Assembly (NCBI GenBank): GCA_020161245.1
Contig: JAIUOK010000002.1
Coordinates: forward strand, 62,001-126,000
Length of the DNA: 64,000 nucleotides
Origin: Actinomycetota bacterium
GTDB lineage: Bacteria > Actinomycetota > Actinomycetes > S36-B12 > CAIYMF01
Direction: 5' to 3'
Under the pieces are notes generated by a model that saw nothing but the letters and a program-made list of their open reading frames with translations, made no database searches and was not told where the DNA came from. The translations under genes and the position numbers were made by a program. This document shows positions 16,453-25,500 of the stretch, in pieces (position 1 is the stretch's first letter; each line of letters begins with the position of its first letter).

Positions 16453-16736
16453 GTCGACCACTCCTCCCGTACGTATGCGAGGGCCGGTCCCCCCGGGATC
16501 GAACCTAGCCACGCAGCGGCGCAGAGCAACCCCTCTCACCCGCATCGGGCGACCCCAGCCGAGTTTCGTTACGGAAGAGGGGTCTTCAGGGCGTGCGCGA
16601 CGAGCGGCGATAAGGAAGCACAAGGCGGACCCGAGAGCGAAGCCGACGGGACCGACGACGCCCCCTCCGACCCACAGCGTGAAGCGATGATTGCAGCGAC
16701 CAGAAGACCAAGAGCACGAAAGGCAGAGGGAACGAG
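16453..16736. other. Intergenic region with a copy of a dispersed repeat
   Basis: No convincing gene. It is richer in purines on the plus strand than its neighbours. Positions about 16631-16666 hold GAGAGCGAAGCC followed by GACGGGACCGACGACG and CCCTCC. Both motifs recur in the repeat region at 19117-19803. Upstream lies the promoter area of the DUF1269-like gene. Confidence 0.5.
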
Positions 16737-17693
16737 CTAAGGACGAGACCACGACCCCGGGAGCTCGCCGCCGTACCAGTGCTCGATCAGCCGCCGCGCG
16801 ATCGACACCCTCGGAGGGATCCGCAGCTCGCCCGACTCCGCCGCCGCGCGCATCTCCTCGCGCGTGAACCAGCGGACCTCCTCGATCTCCACGCCATCCG
16901 GCACGGCGACGCGCGAGCCGGCCGCGAGGCGCGCCCGGTACCCCAGCATCAGGCTGGACGGGAACGGCCACGGCTGGGAGCCGAGGTAGTCCAGCGCCGA
17001 CGGGTCGACGTCGACGCCGGCCTCCTCCGACAGCTCGCGCAGCACCGCCATCTCGGCGCTCTCCCCCGCCTCGACAAAGCCGGCCAGGGTGGAGAAGAAC
17101 GATGGCGGCCACTCCCTGCGGCGTCCGAGCAACGCGCGGTCGTCGGCGTCGGTGACGAGCACGATGACCGCCGGGTCTGAGCGCGGGAAATGCTGCGACC
17201 CGTCGTCCGGGCAGACCCGCGACCAGCCGGCCTGCGCGGGCTGCGACTGCGTGCCGCAGCGGGGGCAGCGCGGATGGGTGGCGTGCCAGTTGGCGAGCGC
17301 GACGGCAGCGACGAGCAGTGCAGCACCGGTGTCGTCGAGCTGCGCGCCGCACTGTCGCAGGTCGCACCAGCGCTGGCCCTCGCCGGCCTCGGGCACGTCG
17401 GCCTCGGGCGGCGCGAGCACCGCGAAGACGGCGGCGCCGTCGACGACGCCGACCAGCACGCGCACGCCGTCGACCGGCGCCTGCGACGGCGTGGTCAGGA
17501 CCAGGGACGCCGCACCTCCGGCGTCGGCGCCGTCCCAGTCGACGAGCGCGGATCCCTTGTGCACCAGCAGGATCCGGGTGCTCTCGTCGGCCCAGGCGCC
17601 GGCGATCCACGCGGCGTCGTCGCGGCGCTCGGCGGCACGGTCGAGGTCTCCCCGAGCCAGGGCGAGGGCGTCGAGCAGACGGGTGTCGGGCAC
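16737..17693 (-). CDS. nudC: NADH/NAD-cap pyrophosphatase NudC
   Basis: 318 residues. A zinc ribbon (CPRCGTQ, then VCPDD; the last ligand is not the usual Cys pair) is followed by the Nudix box, with G, E, REL and EE at canonical spacing, and then the NudC-specific SQPWPFPSS motif. NudC hydrolyses NAD(H) and removes NAD caps from RNA. GTG 17693 begins 1 nt after the dipeptidase stop (TGACGTG), so the two are cotranscribed. The position near uvrD2 and mycoredoxin matches Rv3199c. Confidence 0.92.
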   Translation of the reverse strand: MPDTRLLDALALARGDLDRAAERRDDAAWIAGAWADESTRILLVHKGSALVDWDGADAGGAASLVLTTPSQAPVDGVRVLVGVVDGAAVFAVLAPPEADVPEAGEGQRWCDLRQCGAQLDDTGAALLVAAVALANWHATHPRCPRCGTQSQPAQAGWSRVCPDDGSQHFPRSDPAVIVLVTDADDRALLGRRREWPPSFFSTLAGFVEAGESAEMAVLRELSEEAGVDVDPSALDYLGSQPWPFPSSLMLGYRARLAAGSRVAVPDGVEIEEVRWFTREEMRAAAESGELRIPPRVSIARRLIEHWYGGELPGSWSRP

Positions 17694-17694
17694 G

Positions 17695-19116
17695 TCAGAC
17701 CGCCGTCGAACCGAGGTCGGCCCACAGGTGCGCGACAGCCTCGGCGCCCTTGAGCAGGAGCTCGACGTCGGCCTTCTCGTTCGGCGCATGGATGCGGTCG
17801 TCGGGCAGCAGCACACCCATGAACAGCACCGGTCCGAGCAGCTCCTCGAGGTCGGCCTCGGGCCCGCTGCCGCCCTCGCGGGTGAAGAGGATCTCGTCGG
17901 TATCGAAGGCCTTCTGCATCGAGCGCACGACAGCGCCGAGCGCGGGATGGTCCATCGGCGTGGAGCACGGGCGCACCCCCGGCCGGTCGACGGTGAGGGC
18001 CAGCCCGATGCCGTCGGGGATGGTCCCGTCGGCACGCAGGGCGCCGAGGAAGGCCTCGAGCTGGGCACCGACGTCGCCAGGGTCCTGGTCGGCGACGAGC
18101 CGGAACGACAGGTGCGCGTGGGCCTCGCTCGGGACGATCGTCTTGCCGCCCGGGCCCGTGTAGCCGCCCCAGATGCCGTTGACCTCGGCCGTGGGCCGGG
18201 CGCCGATCCGCTCGAGCGTCGTCTGCCCCTTCTCGCCGTAGGTCGCGCGCGACTGCGCGGTCTGCAGCCATGCCGCCTCGTCGAACGGCAGCCGCTCGAC
18301 CAGCTCGCGCTGCTGCGGCGTCAGCTCGACGACCTTGTCGTAGAAGCCGGGCAGCTGCACCCGGCCGTCGGCGTCGTGCAGGCGGGCCACGATCCGGGCG
18401 ATCACCGTCGCCGGGTTCGGCACAGCGCCGCCGAACTGGCCGGAGTGCAGGTCGCCGTCCGGGCCCGTCAGGTCGATCCGGGCGCGGACCATGCCGCGCA
18501 TGCTGACCACGACCGACGGGGTTGCGCGGTCGAAGATGCCGGTGTCGCTCACGACCACGACGTCGCAGCCGAGGCGGTCGCGGCGGTCGAGCAGCAGCTG
18601 GCGGAAGTGCGGTGAGCCGTTCTCCTCCTCGCCCTCGACGAGCAGCTTGAGGCTGACGGCGGGCGACGTCCGGCCGGTCGTCGCGAGGTGCGCCGCGAGG
18701 CCGTAGACGTGGTAGAGCACCTGGCCCTTGTCGTCGATGACGCCGCGGCCGACGATCTCCTCGCCGTGCGGCCCTTGCCGCACGAACGGCTCGAAGGGTG
18801 CGGACTCCCACAGCTCGACGGGGTCGACGGGCTGGACGTCGTGGTGGCCGTAGACCACGACCGTCGGCGCATCGGCGTCGTCGGACGGCCACTCCGCGAA
18901 CACGGCCGGAGCGCCCGCGGTGGGCCAGATCTCGACGGTCGGGAAGCCAGCCTCCCGCAGCCTCGCGGCCCACCACTCGGCCGAAGCCTGCACGTCGGAT
19001 GACCGCTCGGGGTCGGCCGACACCGACGGGATCCGCACCCACTCCGACAGATCAGCGAGCAGCTCCCCCCGCCGAGCCGCCACGAACTCCCGCACAGCAC
19101 CGTCACCAGAAGCCAC
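17695..19116 (-). CDS. M20-family dipeptidase
   Basis: 473 residues. VVVYGHHDVQPVDP, GRGVIDDKGQ and EGEEENGS supply the two-metal ligands (His-Asp, Asp, Glu-Glu) of M20 peptidases. The size and the dimerisation insert agree with the CNDP/PepV dipeptidase branch, and no signal peptide is present, so it is cytoplasmic. It hydrolyses short peptides or related amides; the substrate is not evident. It is the first gene of a two-gene unit with nudC. Confidence 0.88.
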   Translation of the reverse strand: MASGDGAVREFVAARRGELLADLSEWVRIPSVSADPERSSDVQASAEWWAARLREAGFPTVEIWPTAGAPAVFAEWPSDDADAPTVVVYGHHDVQPVDPVELWESAPFEPFVRQGPHGEEIVGRGVIDDKGQVLYHVYGLAAHLATTGRTSPAVSLKLLVEGEEENGSPHFRQLLLDRRDRLGCDVVVVSDTGIFDRATPSVVVSMRGMVRARIDLTGPDGDLHSGQFGGAVPNPATVIARIVARLHDADGRVQLPGFYDKVVELTPQQRELVERLPFDEAAWLQTAQSRATYGEKGQTTLERIGARPTAEVNGIWGGYTGPGGKTIVPSEAHAHLSFRLVADQDPGDVGAQLEAFLGALRADGTIPDGIGLALTVDRPGVRPCSTPMDHPALGAVVRSMQKAFDTDEILFTREGGSGPEADLEELLGPVLFMGVLLPDDRIHAPNEKADVELLLKGAEAVAHLWADLGSTAV

Positions 19117-19163
19117 AACGAGACCCTACGACCGCCCCGCCCCCACCGCAGGCCGCCGCGACC

Positions 19164-19350
19164 GCGAAGCCGGCGCACGGCGACGCCCGCGACCGACCCG
19201 CCCCGAGAGCGAAGCCAGCGCACGGCGACGCCCGCGACCAACCCGCCCGGAGCGCGAAGCCCGCGGACCGAGACAGCCCAGACCAACCGGCCCCCAGAGC
19301 GAAGCCAGCGCAGGGCGACGCCCGCGACCAACCCGCCCCAATCGCGAAGC
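19164..19350. repeat. 45-bp tandem repeat (about 4 copies)
   Basis: Anchors GCGAAGC start at 19164, 19209, 19254, 19299 and 19344, an exact 45-bp period. Units carry GCGAAGCCAGCGCACGGCGA then CGCCCGCGACCAACCCGCCC, with the third unit the most diverged. Because 45 is divisible by 3, frames through it give 15-residue peptide repeats, which are probably not translated. It resembles a minisatellite (VNTR). Confidence 0.85.
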
Positions 19351-19459
19351 CGGCGGACCGGAGGGCAGGGCGCAGCCTTGGCCGACGGGACGCCGAGAGT
19401 CCTCCCCCTACCAACCCAGGCAGCAGCAGCGACCCCGGAGTCTGCAGACAAGGCCGACA

Positions 19460-19532
19460 GGAGGGCCGTCGTCGATCCCGGCGCCGGCGATCAAGCCTGC
19501 CGCGCCGCCGACGGGACCGACGACGGCCCTCC
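19460..19532. repeat. 15-bp perfect inverted repeat with 43-nt centre
   Basis: GGAGGGCCGTCGTCG (19460-19474) and CGACGACGGCCCTCC (19518-19532) are exact reverse complements. The right arm with preceding GACGGGAC is close to a sequence at about 16642-16666. It may be a transcript hairpin or a small element end. Confidence 0.6.
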
Positions 19533-19803
19533 AAACATCCGACGCCCAAAGCCGCGCTGACGAAACCACAGGGCTCCAGACCGACAGACAGACGAGGCGC
19601 ACCGGCACGACGACGGCACCACAGACCGACAGGCAGATACCCCTGTGGATGACCGTTGCGATGAGGGGCAGAAGTGTCCGGGTCTATTGGTCATGGGGAC
19701 CCTTCAGCGGGAACGTCCGGCGCGGATTCGTGGGGGGCGCGTGGGGGCGTGCGAGGATGCGGAGGAGGGCTGGGAGACCGGCAGAAGGTGGCGAGGGGCA
19801 GGG

Positions 19804-21021
19804 ATGAAGGGCTTCATCGGGCAGCTCACGGGCGTGCGCTTCGTGGCTGCGGCGTGGGTGATGCTCTACCACTTCCAGGTCCCCCTGGCCGTGAGCGGCC
19901 TGCTGTTCCCGATCCTCCACGAGGTGCTGCGCGTCGGCCGCCTCGGCGTCGACCTGTTCTTCGCGCTGTCCGGCTTCATCATCACGCACACGTACCTGCA
20001 GAAGATGGGCCCGAAGCTCACCTGGCCGCGCTCGCGGCACTTCCTGTGGCTGCGCCTCGCGCGCATCTACCCCGTCCACTTCGTGATGCTCAACGTCGCT
20101 GGCATCGCGGTGTTCCTGCAGGCCAAGGTCGCCGGCGAGAGCGTCGACCGCGACTGGTTCAACCCGGTCGACTACCTCAAGCAGGTGCTGCTGATCCACG
20201 AGTGGGGCGGCGATCCGCAGCGTGGCTGGAACTTCCCGGCCTGGTCGCTGTCGATGGAGTGGCTGGCCTACCTGCTCTTCCCCCTGCTGGTGCTGGCGCT
20301 GTGGCGCTTCCACTCCCGGCTCTCGACGCGCGCGCTAGCCGTGCTGTGGGTGCTCGTCCTCGTCCCGCTGCTCTGGTACGGCGTCGCCTACAACGGCGAC
20401 CCGTACTACATCTCGTCGTGGGGCTCCACGATCCGCATCCTCACCGAGTTCACGGCCGGCGGGATCACCTACCTCATCGTGCTGCGGTTCTGGGGCGCGG
20501 CCGACGAGGGCCCGCGCCCGCGCGTCGAGCGGCTCGCGACGACGCTGTCGGTGGTGCTTCCGGCGCTCGTCGTCCTGGCCGCCGTCACGCTGGGCCGCCT
20601 GCCCGCACTGCAGTGGACCGGCAGCGGGCTCGAGGACACCCCCAACGCGCACGACCTGCCGCCGAAGATGCACCTGCTGCTGGTGCCGCTGCTCGTCGCG
20701 TGGATCGGCGCGCTGGCGCTGTCCAAGCGCGGCCTCGCCGTCGGTCTGTCGCACCGGCACCTGGTGCTCGGCGGTTTCATCTCCTACTCGCTCTACATGA
20801 CCCACACCGTCTGGTACGGCCTGTGGCGCGCGGGGATGAGCAAGGTCGGCATCGACGGCGGACCGCTCTACCTGGTGGCCACGATCGGGCTCATCGTCGG
20901 CGCGGTGGTCATCGCGTGGCTCATGTGGCGCTTCGTCGAGGAGCCCGCACGCGAGTGGATGCGCCGCCGCTCGGGCGAGCGGCCGAAGCCGGTCGAGGAG
21001 ACCGCGCTCGAGGCCCGCTGA
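19804..21021 (+). CDS. Acyltransferase 3 family membrane protein (OafA/YrhL type)
   Basis: 405 residues, about ten membrane helices. The N-terminus GQLTGVRFVAAAWVMLYHFQ holds the catalytic HF pair; GRLGVDLFFALSGFIIT and LRLARIYPVH are further family motifs. These proteins O-acylate sugars or lipids of the envelope using cytoplasmic acyl donors. ATG 19804 follows AGGGGCAGGG; the longer upstream frame has no homology. No glycan gene cluster is nearby, so the acceptor is unknown. The repeat region lies upstream and the EEP gene 43 nt downstream. Confidence 0.88.
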   Translation: MKGFIGQLTGVRFVAAAWVMLYHFQVPLAVSGLLFPILHEVLRVGRLGVDLFFALSGFIITHTYLQKMGPKLTWPRSRHFLWLRLARIYPVHFVMLNVAGIAVFLQAKVAGESVDRDWFNPVDYLKQVLLIHEWGGDPQRGWNFPAWSLSMEWLAYLLFPLLVLALWRFHSRLSTRALAVLWVLVLVPLLWYGVAYNGDPYYISSWGSTIRILTEFTAGGITYLIVLRFWGAADEGPRPRVERLATTLSVVLPALVVLAAVTLGRLPALQWTGSGLEDTPNAHDLPPKMHLLLVPLLVAWIGALALSKRGLAVGLSHRHLVLGGFISYSLYMTHTVWYGLWRAGMSKVGIDGGPLYLVATIGLIVGAVVIAWLMWRFVEEPAREWMRRRSGERPKPVEETALEAR

Positions 21022-21064
21022 CCTCGGTTCTGCGCTCCGCCGTCCCTGCACCTAGCCTCGACCC

Positions 21065-21967
21065 GTGCGCCTCGCCACGTTCAACCTGCTGCACGGCGTC
21101 CCCGTGTCCGGCGGGATGGGCGAGCCCGAGCGCGACGCCCAGGGACGTCCCATCGGGCTGCCCCCGGTGTCCGACGACTCCGCCCTGCGCGAGGCGGTAG
21201 CCCTGCTCGACGCCGACGTGCTCGGTATGCAGGAGGTCGACGTCCACCAGCCGCGCAGCGGCGGCGCCCACCAGGTGCGGTCGGCAGCCGAGGCGCTCGG
21301 CGCCGCGCACTGGCGGTTCAACCCGTCGGTCGCCGGGACGCCCGGTGTCCCCGGCTGGGTGGAGGCCACCGACGCCCACATGGCGGCGGTCAACCCGGCA
21401 CCAGCCGTGGCCGCCGGCTCCACCGCGGCGGGCATGGACGACGATTCTGCGTCGAGCGGGCCGCTCTACGGCGTCGGGCTGGTGTCGCGGCTCCCGGTGG
21501 CCGAGTGGCGCACCACCCGCTTCGATCCCGCCCCCTTCAGCCTGCCGCTGCTGATCCCGGCCGAGCCGAGGCCACAGTGGGTGCGGGTGCACGACGAGCC
21601 GCGCGCGGTCGTGGCCGCCGTCGTCGAGGGCGAGCACGGCCCGTTCACCGTGGCCACGGCACACCTGTCGTTCGTGCCCGGCTACAACATCCGCCAGCTG
21701 CGGGCGCTGCGGACCTGGCTCGCCGGCCTGCCCCGGCCCCTCGTGGTCCTCGGCGACTTCAACCTGCCCGGCCGGCTGCCCGCCCGCATCACGGGATGGA
21801 CGCCGCTGCTGCGCCAGGCGACCTACCCGTCGATGAAGCCCCGGGTGCAGCTCGACCACGTCCTCGTCGACGGGATGTCGGCGCGCCAGCTCGCGTCCGC
21901 GGCGGCGCAGGTGCGCATCCTGCCCGTCAGCGACCATGCCGCCGTCACGGTCGACCTCGACCTGTAG
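21065..21967 (+). CDS. Endonuclease/exonuclease/phosphatase (EEP) family protein
   Basis: 300 residues. Catalytic landmarks of the EEP fold: LATFNLLHG, LGMQEVDVHQ with the metal Glu, LGDFNLPGRLP, and the final VSDHAAVTVDL. It has no signal peptide. Members hydrolyse phosphodiesters in DNA, lipids or inositol phosphates; the specific substrate is unclear. A -10-like TAGCCT (21053-21058) ends 6 nt before GTG 21065, so the transcript is probably leaderless. It is convergent with the kinase gene, 3 nt apart. Confidence 0.85.
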   Translation: MRLATFNLLHGVPVSGGMGEPERDAQGRPIGLPPVSDDSALREAVALLDADVLGMQEVDVHQPRSGGAHQVRSAAEALGAAHWRFNPSVAGTPGVPGWVEATDAHMAAVNPAPAVAAGSTAAGMDDDSASSGPLYGVGLVSRLPVAEWRTTRFDPAPFSLPLLIPAEPRPQWVRVHDEPRAVVAAVVEGEHGPFTVATAHLSFVPGYNIRQLRALRTWLAGLPRPLVVLGDFNLPGRLPARITGWTPLLRQATYPSMKPRVQLDHVLVDGMSARQLASAAAQVRILPVSDHAAVTVDLDL

Positions 21968-21970
21968 CAG

Positions 21971-22495
21971 TCAGGCCGGCGCGACGACGTCGAGCCAGCG
22001 CTGCGCCTGCGCGGCCGTCCGCAGATGCACCTTGCGCAGGTGAGCATGCTGCGGGTCGGCGAACATCGCGGCGAGCTGCCGCCGCCGCTCGCTGTAGGCC
22101 CGCATCGACCACTGGACGGGGTGCTCGGGGTCGAGCCAGTCGCGGAACCCCTCGGTGTTGCCGTTGAAGGTCTCGCGACGGTTCCACGCGCGGTCGAAGG
22201 AACGTGCCAGCACCCGGCGCAGCACCACCGGCCGCGACAGGTCGAGCCACACCACCGTGTCGGCGCGCGACCACACGAGCTCGCGCACCTCCGAGTAGCC
22301 CATGGAGTCGAAGACCCAGGCGTCCTGCGCCGCGATGGCCGCGACGTCGTCCTCGAACGACGGGATCTTGGTCCAGTTCGGCCCGTGGTAGAGCGCGTCC
22401 ATCTCGTGGAAGGGCAGTCCCAGGCGCTCCGCGAGCTCGCGGGCCAGCGTCGTCTTGCCGGTCCCGCTGATCCCCCCGACCAGGACGCGCTTCAC
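21971..22495 (-). CDS. Small P-loop nucleotide kinase-like protein
   Basis: 174 residues. Walker A GGISGTGKTTL at residues 7-17 and a lid-like region rich in arginine (RVLARSFDRAWNRRE) place it with adenylate/shikimate-kinase-like P-loop proteins, near the group annotated as topology-modulation protein FlaR. HEMDALYHGPNW is typical of that group. The substrate is unknown. GTG 22495 has no clear ribosome-binding site. The gene lies downstream of adnB on the same strand, separated by a 70-bp hairpin-forming repeat. Confidence 0.78.
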   Translation of the reverse strand: MKRVLVGGISGTGKTTLARELAERLGLPFHEMDALYHGPNWTKIPSFEDDVAAIAAQDAWVFDSMGYSEVRELVWSRADTVVWLDLSRPVVLRRVLARSFDRAWNRRETFNGNTEGFRDWLDPEHPVQWSMRAYSERRRQLAAMFADPQHAHLRKVHLRTAAQAQRWLDVVAPA

Positions 22496-22506
22496 CCGGC
22501 GACCCT

Positions 22507-22576
22507 GCCACGCGGAACCCAGGAAATGCCGCGAAACCGGACCTGGTTCTGCGGGATCTCCTGAGTTCGGCGTGGC
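22507..22576 (-). terminator. 70-bp imperfect inverted repeat after adnB
   Basis: Arms 22507-22538 and 22545-22576 pair at about 27 of 32 positions around a 6-nt loop. It fills almost the whole gap between the adnB stop (22580) and the kinase start (22495). It can act as a strong terminator, but its length and mismatches also suit a small palindromic repeat element. Confidence 0.6.
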
Positions 22577-22579
22577 CTC

Positions 22580-25500
22580 TCAGGCGAGGAGGCGCTCGAG
22601 CTCGGCGCGGTCGGGGAGGTCGGCGGGGCGGACCGTGGTGCCGTCGCGGACGTAGACGAAGGCCGCCGAGACCTGGTCGAGGGGGACCCCGACGGTCTCG
22701 GCGTAGGCCACCCGGTAGACCGCGAGCTGGAGCGGATCGGCGGTCTGCGTACGGGAGGTCTTCCAGTCGACGACGTCGTAGCGAGTGACGCCGTCGTCGT
22801 CGATGCTCGCGAACACGGCGTCGATGCGGCCGGGCACCACCCTGCCGCCCAGCACGAGCGAGAACGGCACCTCGATGGCGAGGGGCGTGCGGGCAGCCCA
22901 CTCGGTGCGCAGGAAGGCCTCGCGCAGGCCGACGAGGTCGCTGTCGTCGTCGATCTCCGCGTCGGCCGCGCCGGGGAGGTCGTCGGGCTCGAGCAGCGGC
23001 CGCACGCCGAAGTGGTCCTCCACCCAGGCGTGGAACCGGGTGCCGCGGCGGGCGGCGGGGGCGGGCGGCTGCGGTACCGGGCGCGCAAGCCGGCGCGCGT
23101 AGGCGTCCGGGTCGGACGCGAGCTCCACCAGGGCCGACGCCGACAGCGACGACGGCACGGCGACCGTGCGCGTGGACGCCCTCTCGCCGCGGCGCTCCTC
23201 GAGCAGCAGCGCGATGTCGTCATCCCATCCGAGGACGGTCTCGAGGTCGTCGGCCGCCAGGCCGGACAGCGGCGACCACTCCGACATCTCGCCGGCGAGC
23301 TCGGCGTGCTCGGCGCGCAGGTCGTCGACCGTGGCGCCCATCGCTGCCTCGACCGCAGCGGCGGCCGCGCGGCGCCGCTCGAGCGCGGGCTGGTCGGGCA
23401 CCACGGGCCAGTCGACCTCGATGGCGGCGTCGAGCACCGGGTTGGTCGCGTCCTCCTCGGGCTTCGGCGCCCACGCCACGACCTCGCCGTGGCCGTCGAG
23501 CGCCGCCTGCCGGAGCAGGTCGAGGTAGTCCGACGCGCCGCGCGGCTTCTTCTGGGTGGGCCCCCACCACGATCCTGAGGCGATGAGCAGGCGCTCGGCG
23601 CGGGTGATCGCGACATAGGCCAGCCGCCGCTCCTCGCGCTCGTCGTGCGTGCGGCAGTCGGCGGTGAACTGCTTGAACGACGCCGGCACCAGGCCCTCGA
23701 GCTGCGGCAGCGACGCCGCATCGCCGCGCAGCGGGTAGGGCAGGGTGGCGCGCGAGCCGGTCCACCGCGAGCGGCCCTTGCTGGAGGGGAAGACGCCCGC
23801 GGTCAGCGAGGGCAGCACGACGACCGGCCACTCGAGGCCCTTGGCCCGGTGCACGGTCATCAGCTGCACGGCGCCGGGCGACGGCGGGCGGTCGAGCTCG
23901 GGCACCTTCTCGTAGCGCTCGGCCAGACGCAGCCAGGCGAGGAACGCGCCGACGCCGGTCTCGCCCTCGGCGTCCTGGAACGCCGCGACGAGGTCGACGA
24001 AGGCGTGCAGCCCCTCGGACCGGCGCAGGGCGAGCAGCTCGGGCGCGGCCGCGAGCTCGACGTCGAGCCCGGTGGTGGTGATGACGCGGTGGACGAGGTC
24101 GGCGAGCGGCTCGCCGACGTGCCTGCGCAGCTGGCGGATCTCGGCCGACACTGCGGCGAACCGGCGCACGGCGTCGTCGCCGTAGGGCAGGTCTCCGGGG
24201 TCGTCGAGGGCGTCGAGCAGGGAGACGACGTCGGCCGGGTCGGCGCCGCCGACGGCGTCGTCGAGCTGGCCCTCGAGGTCGACGTCGTCGTCCCACGCGT
24301 GGCCGCCGACGAGCTGGCGGGCACGACGGCCGAGCAGCGCGAGGTCGCGGTGGCCGATCCGCCACCGCGGCCCGGACAGCAGGCGCACAAGCGACGGGTT
24401 GGCGGTGGAGTCGTGCAGGACGTCGAGGACCGAGAGCACCTCGACGACCTCCGGCACGGTGAGCAGGCCGTCGACTCCGCGCACCTCGACTGCGACGCCG
24501 CGGTCGGCGAGCGCGTGCATGACGGCCGGGAAGTCGGCGGTGGCCCGGGCGAGGACCGCGATGTCGGAGTGCTCGGTGCCCCGGGCGATCTCGGCGACGA
24601 TCTCGTCGGCGAGCCAGTCGATCTCCTGCGCGTAGGTCTCGTGCAGGGCGAGCCGCACGTGGCCCGGGCCCTTGGCGGCGTTGGCGGCGACGAGCGGCGC
24701 CACCTGCGGGTGCAGCGCGCGCAGGGGCTGCGCGACCAGGTTGGCCGACTCGAGGATGTTGACGCCGGAGCGGCGGTTCTCCGCCAGCGGCAGCACCGGG
24801 GCGCGCCGGCCGGGCTGCGGGGCGAAATGCTCCGGGAAGTCGTCGATGTTGGCCACGCTCGCGCCGCGCCAGCCGTAGATCGCCTGCAGCGGGTCGCCGA
24901 CCGCGGTCACGGGGTGGCCGCCGCCGAACAGCCCCGTGAGCAGGCGGCGCTGGGCGACGGAGGTGTCCTGGTACTCGTCGAGCAGCACGACCCGGAACTG
25001 CTCGCGCAGCGCGGCACCGACCTCGGGGCACTGCTCGGCCAGCTGGGCGCCGAAGCGCATCTGGTCGCTGAAGTCGACGACGTCGAGGCGCTTGCGGGCC
25101 TCGCGGTACTCGTCGACCAGGTAGGACAGCTCGATGCGCTGCAGGGCGCAGATCCGGGCGTCGCGGGCGCCTGCCGGCACCTTGGGGAGGGCGTCGACCT
25201 CGGCCACGAAGGCGAGGTCGTGGTCGCGGAGCTCCTGCGGGTCGAGGCAGTGCTCGGCGAGCTCGCCGTCGAGCGAGCGCACGCCCTCGACGAGGGTCTG
25301 CACGGCGACGCCGAGGGGCGCGAGGTCGCGGCGGGTGCGGGTGACCACCCGGTGGGCGAGCTGGTAGGACGCCGCCTCGGTGAGCAGGCGGCTGCCCGGC
25401 TCGACGCCGATGCGCAGCCCGTGCTCGGCGAGCAGCCGGCCCGCGAACGCGTGGTAGGTGGCGACGCTGGGCTCGCCGTCCTCGTCGTCGTCATGCTCGC

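Larger units (their letters stand above)
19117..19803. other. 687-bp non-coding repeat region
   Basis: No credible gene: all open frames are low-complexity. Contents are a 45-bp tandem array at 19164-19350, a 15-bp inverted repeat at 19460-19532 with a 43-nt loop, direct repeats of CAGACCGACAG near 19580 and 19626, and the leader of the acyltransferase gene. GAGAGCGAAGCC units inside the array recur in the intergenic region before nudC. Confidence 0.6.

Noticed and set aside
19164-19350. CRISPR array
   Set aside because: Units are contiguous 45-bp tandem copies with no unique spacers and no cas genes nearby.
19103-19549. 148-codon minus-strand frame with 15-residue repeats
   Set aside because: It arises from the tandem DNA repeat, whose period is divisible by three. 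Start and ribosome-binding site are poor and its 5' part overlaps nothing recognisable.
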